Source of the DNA: Catonella massiliensis
GTDB lineage: Bacteria > Bacillota > Clostridia > Lachnospirales > Lachnospiraceae
Direction of reading: 5' to 3'
DNA length: 64,000 nt
Assembly: GCF_016651435.1 (NCBI RefSeq)
Contig: NZ_JAEPRJ010000001.1
Coordinates: forward strand, 2,604,001 to 2,668,000
Shown here: piece after piece, positions 53,719 through 61,932 of the stretch
How the letters are laid out: every line of letters starts with the position of its first letter
Position numbering within the stretch: position 1 is the first letter of the stretch
Notes under the pieces: model-generated
Databases searched by the model: none
What the model saw: the letters and a program-made list of their open reading frames with translations, nothing else
What the model was told of the DNA's origin: nothing
Program-made: the position numbers and the translations under genes

Positions 53719-54297
53719 TTATACCGAGATCTTCATTCCGTTATACTTATTCATGGCTGCCTCTGCCCCTTCCTTCATTATGGTAAGCACGGCAGCCCCT
53801 GCATTTTCTATGACCTTCCTTATAAGAGGCTCGGTATCCCTGTCAAAGCCTGAAAGCACGTGGTCTGCAAGGTCGCCTCCTTGAGGCTTTCCGCCCACAC
53901 CGAGCTTTAGGCGGATGAATTCATTGTCGCCAAGATGAGATATGATACTCTTGATGCCATTATGTCCTCCTGCACTACCCTTAACCCTTATCCTGATATT
54001 GCCGGGCTCCAGGTCTATGTCATCCTGTATGATGATTAGCTCAGTAGTCTCATCTACCTTGTAGAAGTTAACAGCCTCTCCCACTGCCTCACCTGATAGG
54101 TTCATGTAGGTCTGGGGCTTCATAAGAAGAACCTTCTCCCCCTCTATAAAGCCCTGTCCAAGCTTTGACTTAAAGCCTGTCTTTGAGAGCGAAATACCAT
54201 ATTTATCAGATAAATAAGTAATTACGTCAAAGCCGATATTATGGCGTGTTCCTGCATATTTTCTGTCCGGATTCCCTAGTCCTGCTATTATATACAT
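53719..54297 (-). CDS. pth: Peptidyl-tRNA hydrolase
   Basis: 192 residues. GLGNPDRKYAGTRHNIGF with the catalytic His, LMKPQTYMNLSGE, QDDIDLEPGNIRIR with the catalytic Asp, and GSAGGHNGIKSI. It releases peptides from prematurely dropped peptidyl-tRNAs. First gene of the operon with mfd. The site AGGAGAAGG begins immediately after the U-tract of a terminator hairpin. Confidence 0.97.
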   Translation of the reverse strand: MYIIAGLGNPDRKYAGTRHNIGFDVITYLSDKYGISLSKTGFKSKLGQGFIEGEKVLLMKPQTYMNLSGEAVGEAVNFYKVDETTELIIIQDDIDLEPGNIRIRVKGSAGGHNGIKSIISHLGDNEFIRLKLGVGGKPQGGDLADHVLSGFDRDTEPLIRKVIENAGAAVLTIMKEGAEAAMNKYNGMKISV

Positions 54298-54312
54298 AAA
54301 TTTCCTTCTCCT

Positions 54313-54341
54313 AAAAAAGCAGAGAGGTTTGTCCTCTCTGC
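54313..54341 (-). terminator. Terminator hairpin directly upstream of pth
   Basis: Minus strand: GCAGAGAGGACAAACCTCTC with TGC completes a perfect 9-10-pair stem, followed by TTTTTT. It ends 15 bp before the pth start and leads straight into its ribosome-binding site, so pth transcripts must either pass it or start within it. It may stop readthrough from upstream, or act as an attenuator. Confidence 0.75.
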
Positions 54342-54342
54342 T

Positions 54343-55014
54343 TACTTTAATGCTCCACCTTTAATGGTAGTGGGACACCCTTCTATTCGCCAAAAGTATA
54401 GCAAATTTTTTTAGAAATGTCAAATCAATAAATTCCCACAAAACTACCTATTACTCGAAAAAGCAAGTCCCACTCTTAGTCTGAATATAAATATTTAAGC
54501 CGAGATGCGAACTTACTTTTTCAATTCACCAGCCATAATAGCTCTACAGGGATTACAACATCTGCCTAAAGTTTCAGTTTAGTAATTTATGTCACCATTG
54601 GTGTCACAAATTCTAATTTGTCGAGTTGTTATATAGACTAACCTAAGTGACGCTCCGAATGATAACATTTCAGACTCGCTCCGGCATCCGCTTCGCTCCG
54701 CCTAATGCGCTCGCTTAGAATTTATCATTCGTAGCTGATACCTTAAATTTATGCAAATAACACCCTGAATACCAAATTAAAGACAGCCAGCCCCACCTGC
54801 TCCCATGTGGCTGATGCATTTGTTTGTTATCATTCATCAATTAAACAGCCGGAACTAATAATGCCTAAGCGAGCGCATTAGGTTTTTCGTCAACGGAACT
54901 ATTCTTAAGCAGCATCTTACAGAAAAACCGGAGCGAGTCTGGACATTTATTAGTGGAGGCGTAACTTAGTCAACAAACAAACCCATCAGCCCTACAACTT
55001 AGAATTTACTATTA
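54343..55014. other. Noncoding region with nested inverted repeats
   Basis: No gene. It is dominated by the inverted-repeat structure at 54656-54941 and is flanked by the pth-upstream terminator and by the membrane protein gene. Confidence 0.6.
54656..54941. repeat. Nested long inverted repeats (possible small mobile or RNA element)
   Basis: Perfect inverted pairs: CCTAATGCGCTCGCTTAG (54701-54718) with CTAAGCGAGCGCATTAGG (54865-54882), and CAGACTCGCTCCGG (54671-54684) with CCGGAGCGAGTCTG (54928-54941). They are nested in the right order for one large stem with internal loops. A local pair CGAATGATAA (54656-54665) with TTATCATTCG (54722-54731) would compete with it. The arms are richer in G and C than the surroundings. 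This could be a non-autonomous element, a large hairpin RNA or a remnant. Confidence 0.6.
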
Positions 55015-55488
55015 TTATTCATTCAACAACTTCTTCTCTCTCCTCAATGTAATAATCCAGGCAGCAACTTGTGATATACAAGCCATTGCAATATGAGCAA
55101 AAAACATACTGCTTGTTAAAAAACATCCATTCAGTACATATAACACCAGCAGTCCAAACAACTGGGTTAAAAGTAATATGCAACTATATTTAATCCACAT
55201 ATTATAGGATTTATTATATATATCTTCATTGCTGAGCGAAAGGCTTGAATAATATCCTGTAATTTTCCACCCTCTTCGTTTCAACTGTGTTATTTCTTTA
55301 TGCGATGGTCTAAAAAAATACCTAATAATGTATATGCCTAAAAATACTAACGAAACGCTTATAGCCATAAAAATTGAATTTTCATTATATTTAAGTGTTT
55401 CAAGTATATATTTATCAAATACTTTCAAACCCACAAACACTATGATTAAAAAAACAGCATCAGCAACTCTGTAATTGATTTTCATCAT
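55015..55488 (-). CDS. Four-helix membrane protein of unknown function
   Basis: 157 residues. Four hydrophobic segments: VADAVFLIIVFVGLKVF, FMAISVSLVFLGIYIIRYFF, SCILLLTQLFGLLVLYV and MFFAHIAMACISQVAAWIIT, with a positively charged cytoplasmic loop (RPSHKEITQLKRRGW) between the second and third. Two ATG codons start the frame; the site AGGGGG is rather distant. No family recognised. It is more A/T-rich than its neighbours and lies between the inverted-repeat region and spoVG. Confidence 0.6.
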   Translation of the reverse strand: MMKINYRVADAVFLIIVFVGLKVFDKYILETLKYNENSIFMAISVSLVFLGIYIIRYFFRPSHKEITQLKRRGWKITGYYSSLSLSNEDIYNKSYNMWIKYSCILLLTQLFGLLVLYVLNGCFLTSSMFFAHIAMACISQVAAWIITLRREKKLLNE

Positions 55489-55525
55489 ATTTCAAGTATA
55501 ACACCCCCTAAGATTTACAAAATTT

Positions 55526-55551
55526 TAAAAAATGAGAGGTCTGCTGACCTC
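55526..55551 (-). terminator. Terminator after spoVG
   Basis: Minus strand: GAGGTC, loop AGCA, GACCTC, then TCATTTTTT. It lies about 30 bp after the spoVG stop codon. Confidence 0.75.
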
Positions 55552-55580
55552 CCATCACATATTATTCAATATGTTCACTC

Positions 55581-55865
55581 TTAGCTCTCTTCCTTTACAG
55601 GAAATTCTGTCCAGTTACCACTTTCATATTCTGTTACAATTGACTTCTGCAATCTCTCTCTAGTCTCCGAATTAATAGGGTGAGCAATATCATGGTATTC
55701 TCCATCATTGGTCTTTCTGCTAGGCATAGCTATGAACAGACCTTTGTCGCCGTCAATAATCTTAATGTCATGAACCACAAACTCACCGTCAATTGTTATG
55801 GAAGCTACTGCTTTTAATTTGCCTTCCTTAGCAACCTTTCTAATCCTGATGTCTGTAATATTCAT
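55581..55865 (-). CDS. spoVG: Regulatory RNA-binding protein SpoVG
   Basis: 94 residues from the ATG at 55865 ([11 protein letters not shown]), which follows AGGGGGTCAT; the longer frame start upstream has no site. Typical Spo[46 protein letters not shown] and [13 protein letters not shown]. In Firmicutes it modulates septation, sporulation and expression of surface and metabolic genes by binding nucleic acid. It is transcribed divergently from murC. Confidence 0.95.
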   Translation of the reverse strand: MNITDIRIRKVAKEGKLKAVASITIDGEFVVHDIKIIDGDKGLFIAMPSRKTNDGEYHDIAHPINSETRERLQKSIVTEYESGNWTEFPVKEES

Positions 55866-56254
55866 ATGACCCCCTATCTCTCCCGGGCAGTGTAGTCTAA
55901 CCGCCACTGATGATTAAGTTGTAAATCAGAGTCCGACCGAAAAACAATATTTAATTTTATAAGCCCCTCTAATTTTAAATATAATTATAACAGATTTTTA
56001 GTAAAATTTCTATTAGCGTTTCTATGCATTAATTGTAAATATTAATGTCGTTTTTTAGTTATTTTTTTCATTTTTCGCCTATTTCTTGTTATTTTAATGA
56101 CTATATGGTCATTTAAAAGCTATCTTTCAGCCTTTTATATTTCTTTGCCAACCAAATTCATTTATGCTATACTATGACAAAAATATCGGATATAATAAAG
56201 TCATGAATTAAAGGTTAGGATAAAAGGCCAAATACAGATAAAAGAGGTAGAACC
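55866..56254. promoter_or_regulatory. Divergent spoVG-murC intergenic region
   Basis: Contains a TATAAT-type -10 box for spoVG on the minus strand (55984-55989, -35 unclear) and the murC promoter on the plus strand (56145-56173). No gene and no further structure. Confidence 0.6.
56145..56173 (+). promoter_or_regulatory. Promoter of murC
   Basis: TTGCCA (56145-56150), 17-base spacer, TATACT (56168-56173). Five of six matches at each box. The start would be about 75 bp before the ATG. Confidence 0.65.
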
Positions 56255-57664
56255 ATGTATAAATTAGACTTACAAAACAACTCTATAGCGGTCCATTTCA
56301 TAGGCATCGGCGGTATAAGCATGAGCGGTATAGCCGAGCTTTTTCTTGACAAAGGCTTTAGGGTATCGGGCTCAGACTTACACGAATCAGCTGTTACAAA
56401 GAGGCTTGAAAGCCTTGGGATAAAGGTATATTACTCTCAGGTCTCAGAAAATATCACCCCTGACATTGGACTTGTTGTCTATACTGCTGCCATCCACGAA
56501 GACAACCCTGAGTTTATGAGGGTTAAGGAGCTTGGCATCCCTATGCTTGACAGGGCTGACTGTCTCGGACAGATTATGAGTCATTACAAGAACGCTGTGG
56601 CGGTAGCAGGTACCCACGGAAAGACCACCACCACCTCGATGCTCTCCTATGTGTATCTGGCGGCTGACCTTGACCCTACTATATCAGTAGGCGGCATATT
56701 AAGCGGTATACACGGCAATATGAGACTTGGTAAGTCTGAAAACTTCATTATGGAGGCCTGCGAGTACGCAAACAGCTTCCTTAGCTTCACTCCTACAACT
56801 GCCATAGTCCTTAATGTAGAGGCGGAGCATCTGGACTTCTTTGGCACACTTGAAAACGAGAGACTCTCCTTTAAGAAGTTCATAGACCTATTGCCTGAGA
56901 ATGGGCTTTTAGTTATCAATAACGAGATAGCTGACCTTAATGCCCTCATACAAAATAAGAACATCAGAGTAGTGCAGTACGGCTTACGCTCTGTAGATGG
57001 CAAGGCTCCTGATTACACCGCAGCAAATATTACCTACAACGAGCTGGGCTATGCACACTACGAGCTAATAGTAAGAGGAGAAAACAAGGGGCTTATCGAG
57101 CTTTCGGTAACCGGTGAACACAATGTACTTAACTCACTTGCAGTTATAGCCGCATCCCTAGAGCCTTCTACAGTTTACAAAGACGGAATAGCCCTTGACA
57201 AGATTAAAGAGGGAATTAAGAACTACACAGGAACCGAGAGACGCTTCCAGTACAAGGGAGAGCGTGACGGCTACACCATAGTAGATGACTATGCCCATCA
57301 TCCTACAGAGATAAGAGCTACGCTTGAGGCCGCAAAGAGAGTTAAGCATAACCGTCTCATAGTTGCCTTCCAGCCTCATCTATACTCCAGAACCAAGACC
57401 TTCCTCCACGAGTTTGCAGATGTACTCTCTATGGCGGACATAGTGGTATTTGCTGAGATTTATGCTGCCAGAGAGGAGAATCCCGGAGATATTTCCTCTG
57501 ACAACATAAGGGAGATAATGTCTGAGAACGGACACGAGGCTTATTTTTTCAAAACTTTTGACGAAGTTGAAAATTTTCTTATCCACACCTGTAAGCCCGG
57601 TGATTTGTTGATAACCATGGGTGCCGGAGATATAGTAAAAGTCGGGGAAAATATGCTTAGCTAA
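56255..57664 (+). CDS. murC: UDP-N-acetylmuramate--L-alanine ligase
   Basis: 469 residues. N-terminal Rossmann part HFIGIGGISMSGIAELFLD and GSDLHESAVTKRLESLG, ATP loop AVAGTHGKTTTTSMLSYVY, central NVEAEHLDFF, and C-terminal domain with VDDYAHHPTEIRATLEAAK. It adds L-alanine to UDP-MurNAc in peptidoglycan precursor synthesis. The site AGAGGTAGAACC precedes the ATG. It is followed by a DnaA-box cluster and the primosome genes, so it may be transcribed separately from them. Confidence 0.97.
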   Translation: MYKLDLQNNSIAVHFIGIGGISMSGIAELFLDKGFRVSGSDLHESAVTKRLESLGIKVYYSQVSENITPDIGLVVYTAAIHEDNPEFMRVKELGIPMLDRADCLGQIMSHYKNAVAVAGTHGKTTTTSMLSYVYLAADLDPTISVGGILSGIHGNMRLGKSENFIMEACEYANSFLSFTPTTAIVLNVEAEHLDFFGTLENERLSFKKFIDLLPENGLLVINNEIADLNALIQNKNIRVVQYGLRSVDGKAPDYTAANITYNELGYAHYELIVRGENKGLIELSVTGEHNVLNSLAVIAASLEPSTVYKDGIALDKIKEGIKNYTGTERRFQYKGERDGYTIVDDYAHHPTEIRATLEAAKRVKHNRLIVAFQPHLYSRTKTFLHEFADVLSMADIVVFAEIYAAREENPGDISSDNIREIMSENGHEAYFFKTFDEVENFLIHTCKPGDLLITMGAGDIVKVGENMLS

Positions 57665-57668
57665 GTTT

Positions 57669-57815
57669 TTATCCACATTATCCACAACAAAAAATTCGTT
57701 AAAAATTTTTTTGCTGTGGATTTTTCTTGTTCTTTTACACATACTTATCCACATCCATTTTGTCTAAAAACATCTTTTTAACAAGCAATCCACAAAAGCA
57801 TCCACATTATCCACA
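57669..57815. promoter_or_regulatory. DnaA-box cluster between murC and the dnaD-like gene
   Basis: Four perfect TTATCCACA boxes on the plus strand at 57669-57677, 57678-57686, 57745-57753 and 57807-57815; the first two touch each other. Near matches: CAATCCACA (57786), GCATCCACA (57798, directly before the fourth box) and, reversed, TGTGGATTT (57715). The flanks are A/T-rich. This density in 150 bp suggests DnaA binding, either controlling the dnaD-dnaI operon, titrating DnaA, or as part of an origin. Confidence 0.8.
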
Positions 57816-57910
57816 TTTTTTGCCTATATCCCCCTGATTTTCCCATCTATTTTATTTTAAATAATCTTGTGATATACTCCTTATACAGTAGCAAATGAGG
57901 GAGAAAAATC

Positions 57911-58996
57911 ATGTCGGAAATCAATCTAAATGTAACGGTAAATACGAATGCAACCATTATTTCAAACGCTTTTATAGAGCGTTTTATTAATGATGCCAAT
58001 GCTTCACATATAAGGTTTTATCTTTATCTTATGTATTACTCCAAGAATCACAGGAGCTTTTCCATAAGTAATGCCTGTGACTTCCTTGACGACAGCGAAA
58101 GAGATGTAATCCGCTCCATCAATTATTGGGAGAAGCAGGGGGTATTTAAGGTTACAAGAACGGATAAAAACACCATTACTTCAATAAGCATATCCGATCC
58201 GTCTATTTCCGACTATGAGGCTGAAACCACGCCTGCCGCAGGAGAGGCAAAGGCAGAAGAAATAAAGGCTAAGGAAATAAATCCGGAAGAAGGAAGTGCT
58301 AATGAACCTCTCTCTTTATTCACATACGAAGAAGAGGAAGAGACAGGCTGTGACTTTGACCTAAAGCAGGTTATAGCGGCCGCCGGAAAGTATGCAGGCA
58401 GGACACTTTCAGGCTCAGAGATAGACTTTATCTGCGATCTTAATGAAAAGCTTGGTTTTAGTGCAGAGCTTATAAGCTATCTCTACGAATACTGCTGCCT
58501 TACCCGGGAAAAAAGCAGATTCAGCTATATCCAAAAGGTTGCCCTCGCTTGGGCTGAGAAGAATATAAGAACCGTAGAAGCTGCACAGATAGAGGCAAAG
58601 ACCTTCAATAAGGAGAACTCACTTGTGATGAAGTCCTTTGGCCTTACAAGGCTTCCTGGCACCTCCGAGCAGCAGTACATAGACAGATGGTTCCACGAGT
58701 ACAAGATGTCAGAAGAAATGGTTGCCGAGGCTTGTAACCGTGCCATTTTAACCCTTAACAAGCCAAGCTTTAGCTATGCAGAAAGTGTACTTAAGAAATG
58801 GTTTGCAAAGGGAATAAAAGACCTTGACGGCGTCGCAGAGGATGACAAGCTTTACTATATGACTAAGCAGAATCTGCACGTGGTCATGGATAACTCGCCA
58901 AAGCCTCTTAACAACCGCTTCAACAACTTCGAGCAGAGAAGCTACAGCGGGGAAGAGATGGCAGACATAACCAAAAAGCTCTTAAAAAAGGCGTAG
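57911..58996 (+). CDS. dnaD: DnaD/DnaB-type primosome initiation protein
   Basis: 361 residues. N-terminal winged helix (about 10-95; IRFYLYLMYYSKNHRSFS, SINYWEKQGVFKVTR), an acidic low-complexity linker (about 100-150), then two DnaB_2/DnaD C-terminal domains. Each ends in the family motif: FSYIQKVALAWAEKNI and FSYAESVLKKWFAKGI. Such proteins remodel DNA at the origin or at stalled forks and recruit the helicase loader. The site GAGGGAGAAAAATC precedes the ATG. It is followed by the loader gene. The duplicated domain resembles Firmicute DnaB as much as DnaD, so the symbol is provisional. Confidence 0.85.
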   Translation: MSEINLNVTVNTNATIISNAFIERFINDANASHIRFYLYLMYYSKNHRSFSISNACDFLDDSERDVIRSINYWEKQGVFKVTRTDKNTITSISISDPSISDYEAETTPAAGEAKAEEIKAKEINPEEGSANEPLSLFTYEEEEETGCDFDLKQVIAAAGKYAGRTLSGSEIDFICDLNEKLGFSAELISYLYEYCCLTREKSRFSYIQKVALAWAEKNIRTVEAAQIEAKTFNKENSLVMKSFGLTRLPGTSEQQYIDRWFHEYKMSEEMVAEACNRAILTLNKPSFSYAESVLKKWFAKGIKDLDGVAEDDKLYYMTKQNLHVVMDNSPKPLNNRFNNFEQRSYSGEEMADITKKLLKKA

Positions 58997-59128
58997 CCGC
59001 AATCTATACACTGTCTATCCGGTGGATAAGCCTCAATAATTGCATAAATTTAATATAAATATCCCCAATAATTGTAGGGATTTTTACTTGAATAATTGGC
59101 AAATTTTTTATAATATTAAGGTGGTTTT

Positions 59129-60127
59129 ATGGGACTTACTAACTCAGATTATGAAGCAGTTATGCGTGAGTACGACAGCATACGCTATGAAAATGCCGAA
59201 CTTCTTCATAACCGCACAAAAGAGGTATATGATAAGATACCCGAGATTAAAGAGCTTGAGGATGAAGTTATAACCGACTTCTCTAACCTTGCCAAGGAAG
59301 CTCTCTTTCTTTCAAATGAAAGCTATGCCTCCTCTAAAGAAGAGCTTGATAAAAAGGTGGCAAGGCTTGCCAAGAAAAAAGAGGAACTGCTTATAGCGGG
59401 AGGCTTTGATAAGACATATCTGAATCAGATATATACCTGCCCTCTCTGTAAGGATACAGGCTTTGTTGACGGAGTAAAATGTGACTGCTTTAAGGCTATA
59501 TCGGCAAGGCTTGCACATACCAGACAAAGTATATACCTAATGGCCGATGAGAGTGCAGACTTCAAGAACTTTAGGGCGGACTACTACTCCCCCGATGATT
59601 ATGACTCTGATACCGAGGCTTCATCCAGGGAAAATGCCCTCACGGCCTATGCTTTACTTAAGGCTATGGCAGACGACTATGACAGCTGTTCACGAAACTT
59701 TGTTATCTACGGAGGTGTTGGCGTGGGAAAGACCTTCCTTACCTCTGCACTCGCCAATTCACTTATACAGAGCGGACACTCTGTAGTGTTTTTGACTGCG
59801 TATAGGTTTTTTAATATATTTGAGAAGAATACCTTTAGAAGAGGCGATGCCGATGACGTTGAGAAAATACCTGAGGTAGAGCCTATATTTGACTGTGATT
59901 TACTTGTACTTGATGATATGGGGACTGAGCTTGCAAACACCTTTACCAATTCAAAGCTGTTTGACTGCTTAAATGAGCGGATTCTAAGCAATAAGCCAAC
60001 CATCATATCTTCAAACCTTAGTCCTGCCCATATAAAGGCAAATTACAGTGACAGAGTATTCTCAAGGCTTATCAAGCATTACAAATTTCTAAAACTGACC
60101 GGAGCCGATATCCGTATGGCTTTATAA
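59129..60127 (+). CDS. dnaI: Helicase loader, DnaC/DnaI-type AAA+ ATPase
   Basis: 332 residues from an ATG with AAGGTGGTTTT before it. N-terminal helical region, a zinc-binding CPLCKDTGFVDG with CDCF, then the AAA+ core: Walker A YGGVGVGKTFLTSALAN, Walker B LLVLDDMGTE, sensor IISSNLSP and the arginine-finger region SDRVFSRL. It loads the replicative helicase. It starts 132 bp after the dnaD-like gene. It is called dnaC in many annotations; the zinc motif favours the DnaI type. Confidence 0.9.
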   Translation: MGLTNSDYEAVMREYDSIRYENAELLHNRTKEVYDKIPEIKELEDEVITDFSNLAKEALFLSNESYASSKEELDKKVARLAKKKEELLIAGGFDKTYLNQIYTCPLCKDTGFVDGVKCDCFKAISARLAHTRQSIYLMADESADFKNFRADYYSPDDYDSDTEASSRENALTAYALLKAMADDYDSCSRNFVIYGGVGVGKTFLTSALANSLIQSGHSVVFLTAYRFFNIFEKNTFRRGDADDVEKIPEVEPIFDCDLLVLDDMGTELANTFTNSKLFDCLNERILSNKPTIISSNLSPAHIKANYSDRVFSRLIKHYKFLKLTGADIRMAL

Positions 60128-60193
60128 GGATTAACCACCTGATGGTGATAATCATACACCCTATATTTTATCTTTTAGATAAGGAGAAGAACA

Positions 60194-61363
60194 ATGCCAA
60201 AAGAAGATTATATCGAGACTATCCCCGTGGGCCCTCTTGGTATCGTTTCACTGAAAGGCTGCGCAAAGCTTGGCAGCGCCGTTGAGGACTATATCGTAGA
60301 CTGGAGAAACGGAAGAGACAACGAACATACTTCCTCCCTTGCCTTTTCAGGCTATAGGAGAGAATCTTACCACGTTGATGCTGTTTGCCCCCGTTTTGGA
60401 AGCGGAGAGGCAAAATGTGCAATATCCAACACTGTAAGAGGACTGGATATTTATATCCTTGTTGATGTATGTAACTACAGTATTACCTACAATATGTTTG
60501 GTTACGAGAACCATATGTCTCCTGACGACCATTATCAGGACCTTAAGCGCGTGATACAGGCCTGTGCAGGCAAGGCACACAGAATAACAGTAATCATGCC
60601 TTTCCTCTATGAAGGCCGCCAGCATAAGCGTTCCAGCAGAGAATCTCTTGACTGTGCAGTAGCACTGCAAGAGCTTGTACACATGGGCGTTGACAGTATA
60701 ATCACTTTTGATGCACACGATCCTAGGGTGCAGAATGCTATTCCTCTCAACAACTTCGATACAATCATGCCTACCTACCAGTTCATCAAGGCAATACTTA
60801 AAAACGTGCCTGACATCAAGATGAATGCAGATAACATGATGATAATAAGTCCTGACGAGGGTGCTATGAACCGTGCAGTGTACTTCGCAGGCGTTCTCGG
60901 AGTGGACGTAGGTATGTTCTATAAACGCCGTGACTATGCTACAGTAGTAAATGGCAAGAACCCTATAGTTGCTCACGAATATCTTGGAAGAAAGCTTGAT
61001 GGAAAAGATGTAATCATAGTTGATGATATGATTTCTTCCGGCGAAAGTATGCTAGACGTGGCAAGTGAGCTTAAGAAAAGGAATGCAGGAAGAATCTTCG
61101 TAGCCTCTACCTTTGGCCTCTTTACTGACGGACTGGAGAAGTTTGATATGGCCTATGAAGACGGACTCATTCACAAGGTTATCACAACGAACCTTGTATA
61201 CCAGACTCCTGAGCTGCTTAAGCGGCCTTACTATATAAGTGCGGATATGAGCAAGTATGTTGCCCTCATTATAGATAAGTTAAACCATGACGCTTCTATC
61301 AGCGAGCTTCTCAGTCCAACTGACAGAATCAAGCAGATACTTGAGAAATACGGCCAGATTTAG
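60194..61363 (+). CDS. prs: Ribose-phosphate pyrophosphokinase (long Lachnospiraceae type)
   Basis: 389 residues, longer than the usual 315. It has the PRPP-binding loop VIIVDDMISSGESML, the pyrophosphate region ITVIMPFLYEGRQHKR and TFDAHDPRVQNA, and the segment ISPDEGAMNRAVYFAG. It makes PRPP from ribose 5-phosphate and ATP for nucleotide, His and Trp synthesis. The N-terminus (PKEDYIETIPVGPLGIV) differs from the short enzymes. The site AAGGAGAAGAAC precedes the ATG. It is 66 bp after the loader gene. Confidence 0.93.
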   Translation: MPKEDYIETIPVGPLGIVSLKGCAKLGSAVEDYIVDWRNGRDNEHTSSLAFSGYRRESYHVDAVCPRFGSGEAKCAISNTVRGLDIYILVDVCNYSITYNMFGYENHMSPDDHYQDLKRVIQACAGKAHRITVIMPFLYEGRQHKRSSRESLDCAVALQELVHMGVDSIITFDAHDPRVQNAIPLNNFDTIMPTYQFIKAILKNVPDIKMNADNMMIISPDEGAMNRAVYFAGVLGVDVGMFYKRRDYATVVNGKNPIVAHEYLGRKLDGKDVIIVDDMISSGESMLDVASELKKRNAGRIFVASTFGLFTDGLEKFDMAYEDGLIHKVITTNLVYQTPELLKRPYYISADMSKYVALIIDKLNHDASISELLSPTDRIKQILEKYGQI

Positions 61364-61456
61364 CCTTTGCTCCAATATTTCATTTTTGAAAATAATACTC
61401 ATTTTCTAAATTAACTGATTTTTTATCAAATTGTTGACTTTTTTGATAAAATTTAC

Positions 61457-61485
61457 TTGTAAAACCTTCTAAAAAAATGTATACT
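61457..61485 (+). promoter_or_regulatory. Promoter of the ferredoxin gene
   Basis: TTGTAA (61457-61462), 17-base spacer, TATACT (61480-61485), about 30 bp before the ribosome-binding site. Four and five of six matches. Confidence 0.6.
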
Positions 61486-61521
61486 GTAACTGCGTATATA
61501 ATTTTTAAAGGAGGTAATGTC

Positions 61522-61692
61522 ATGGCACATGTAATTAGTGATGAATGCATCAATTGCGGAGCTTGCGCTTCAGTTTGTCCTGTTGAATGTATTTCAGAAG
61601 GTTCAGAGCATTATGAAGTAGATGCTTCTGCTTGTATAGACTGTGGTGCTTGCGAGGAAGCTTGCCCAACAGGAGCTATTACTCAGGAATAA
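61522..61692 (+). CDS. 2[4Fe-4S] ferredoxin
   Basis: 56 residues from the ATG at 61522 with AAAGGAGGTAATGTC before it (the frame opens 15 codons earlier without a site). Two CxxCxxCxxxCP motifs: CINCGACASVCP and CIDCGACEEACP. Low-potential electron carrier for anaerobic metabolism, such as pyruvate oxidation or hydrogenase. It is a single-gene unit with its own promoter and terminator. Confidence 0.97.
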   Translation: MAHVISDECINCGACASVCPVECISEGSEHYEVDASACIDCGACEEACPTGAITQE

Positions 61693-61707
61693 ATTTTAAT
61701 TACCATA

Positions 61708-61743
61708 AAAGGCACTAAGTCGATTTGACTTGGTGCTTTTTTA
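61708..61743 (+). terminator. Terminator after ferredoxin
   Basis: AAGGCACTAAGTC, loop GATTT, GACTTGGTGCTT followed by TTTT. A stable stem with a U-tract about 15 bp after the stop codon. Confidence 0.85.
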
Positions 61744-61932
61744 TTCTTATCTAATTACATATTTTCTCCGATATACATGATACAGGAGCTTGTGCTGCGA
61801 GGCTATAACAATCCTGTATAATATGACATCAAATACTTTTATGTTTACTTTCCCTCTAAAATATGGCAAAATAGAGGGTGTATTGGTGTGCCCTGCAGAG
61901 TTTTCTGACGGCATGCGTAAAGAGGAGAATAT

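Noticed and set aside
60347..60976. Minus-strand 209-codon frame within prs
   Set aside because: Entirely antisense to the intact prs gene, cysteine- and histidine-rich composition typical of a shadow frame.
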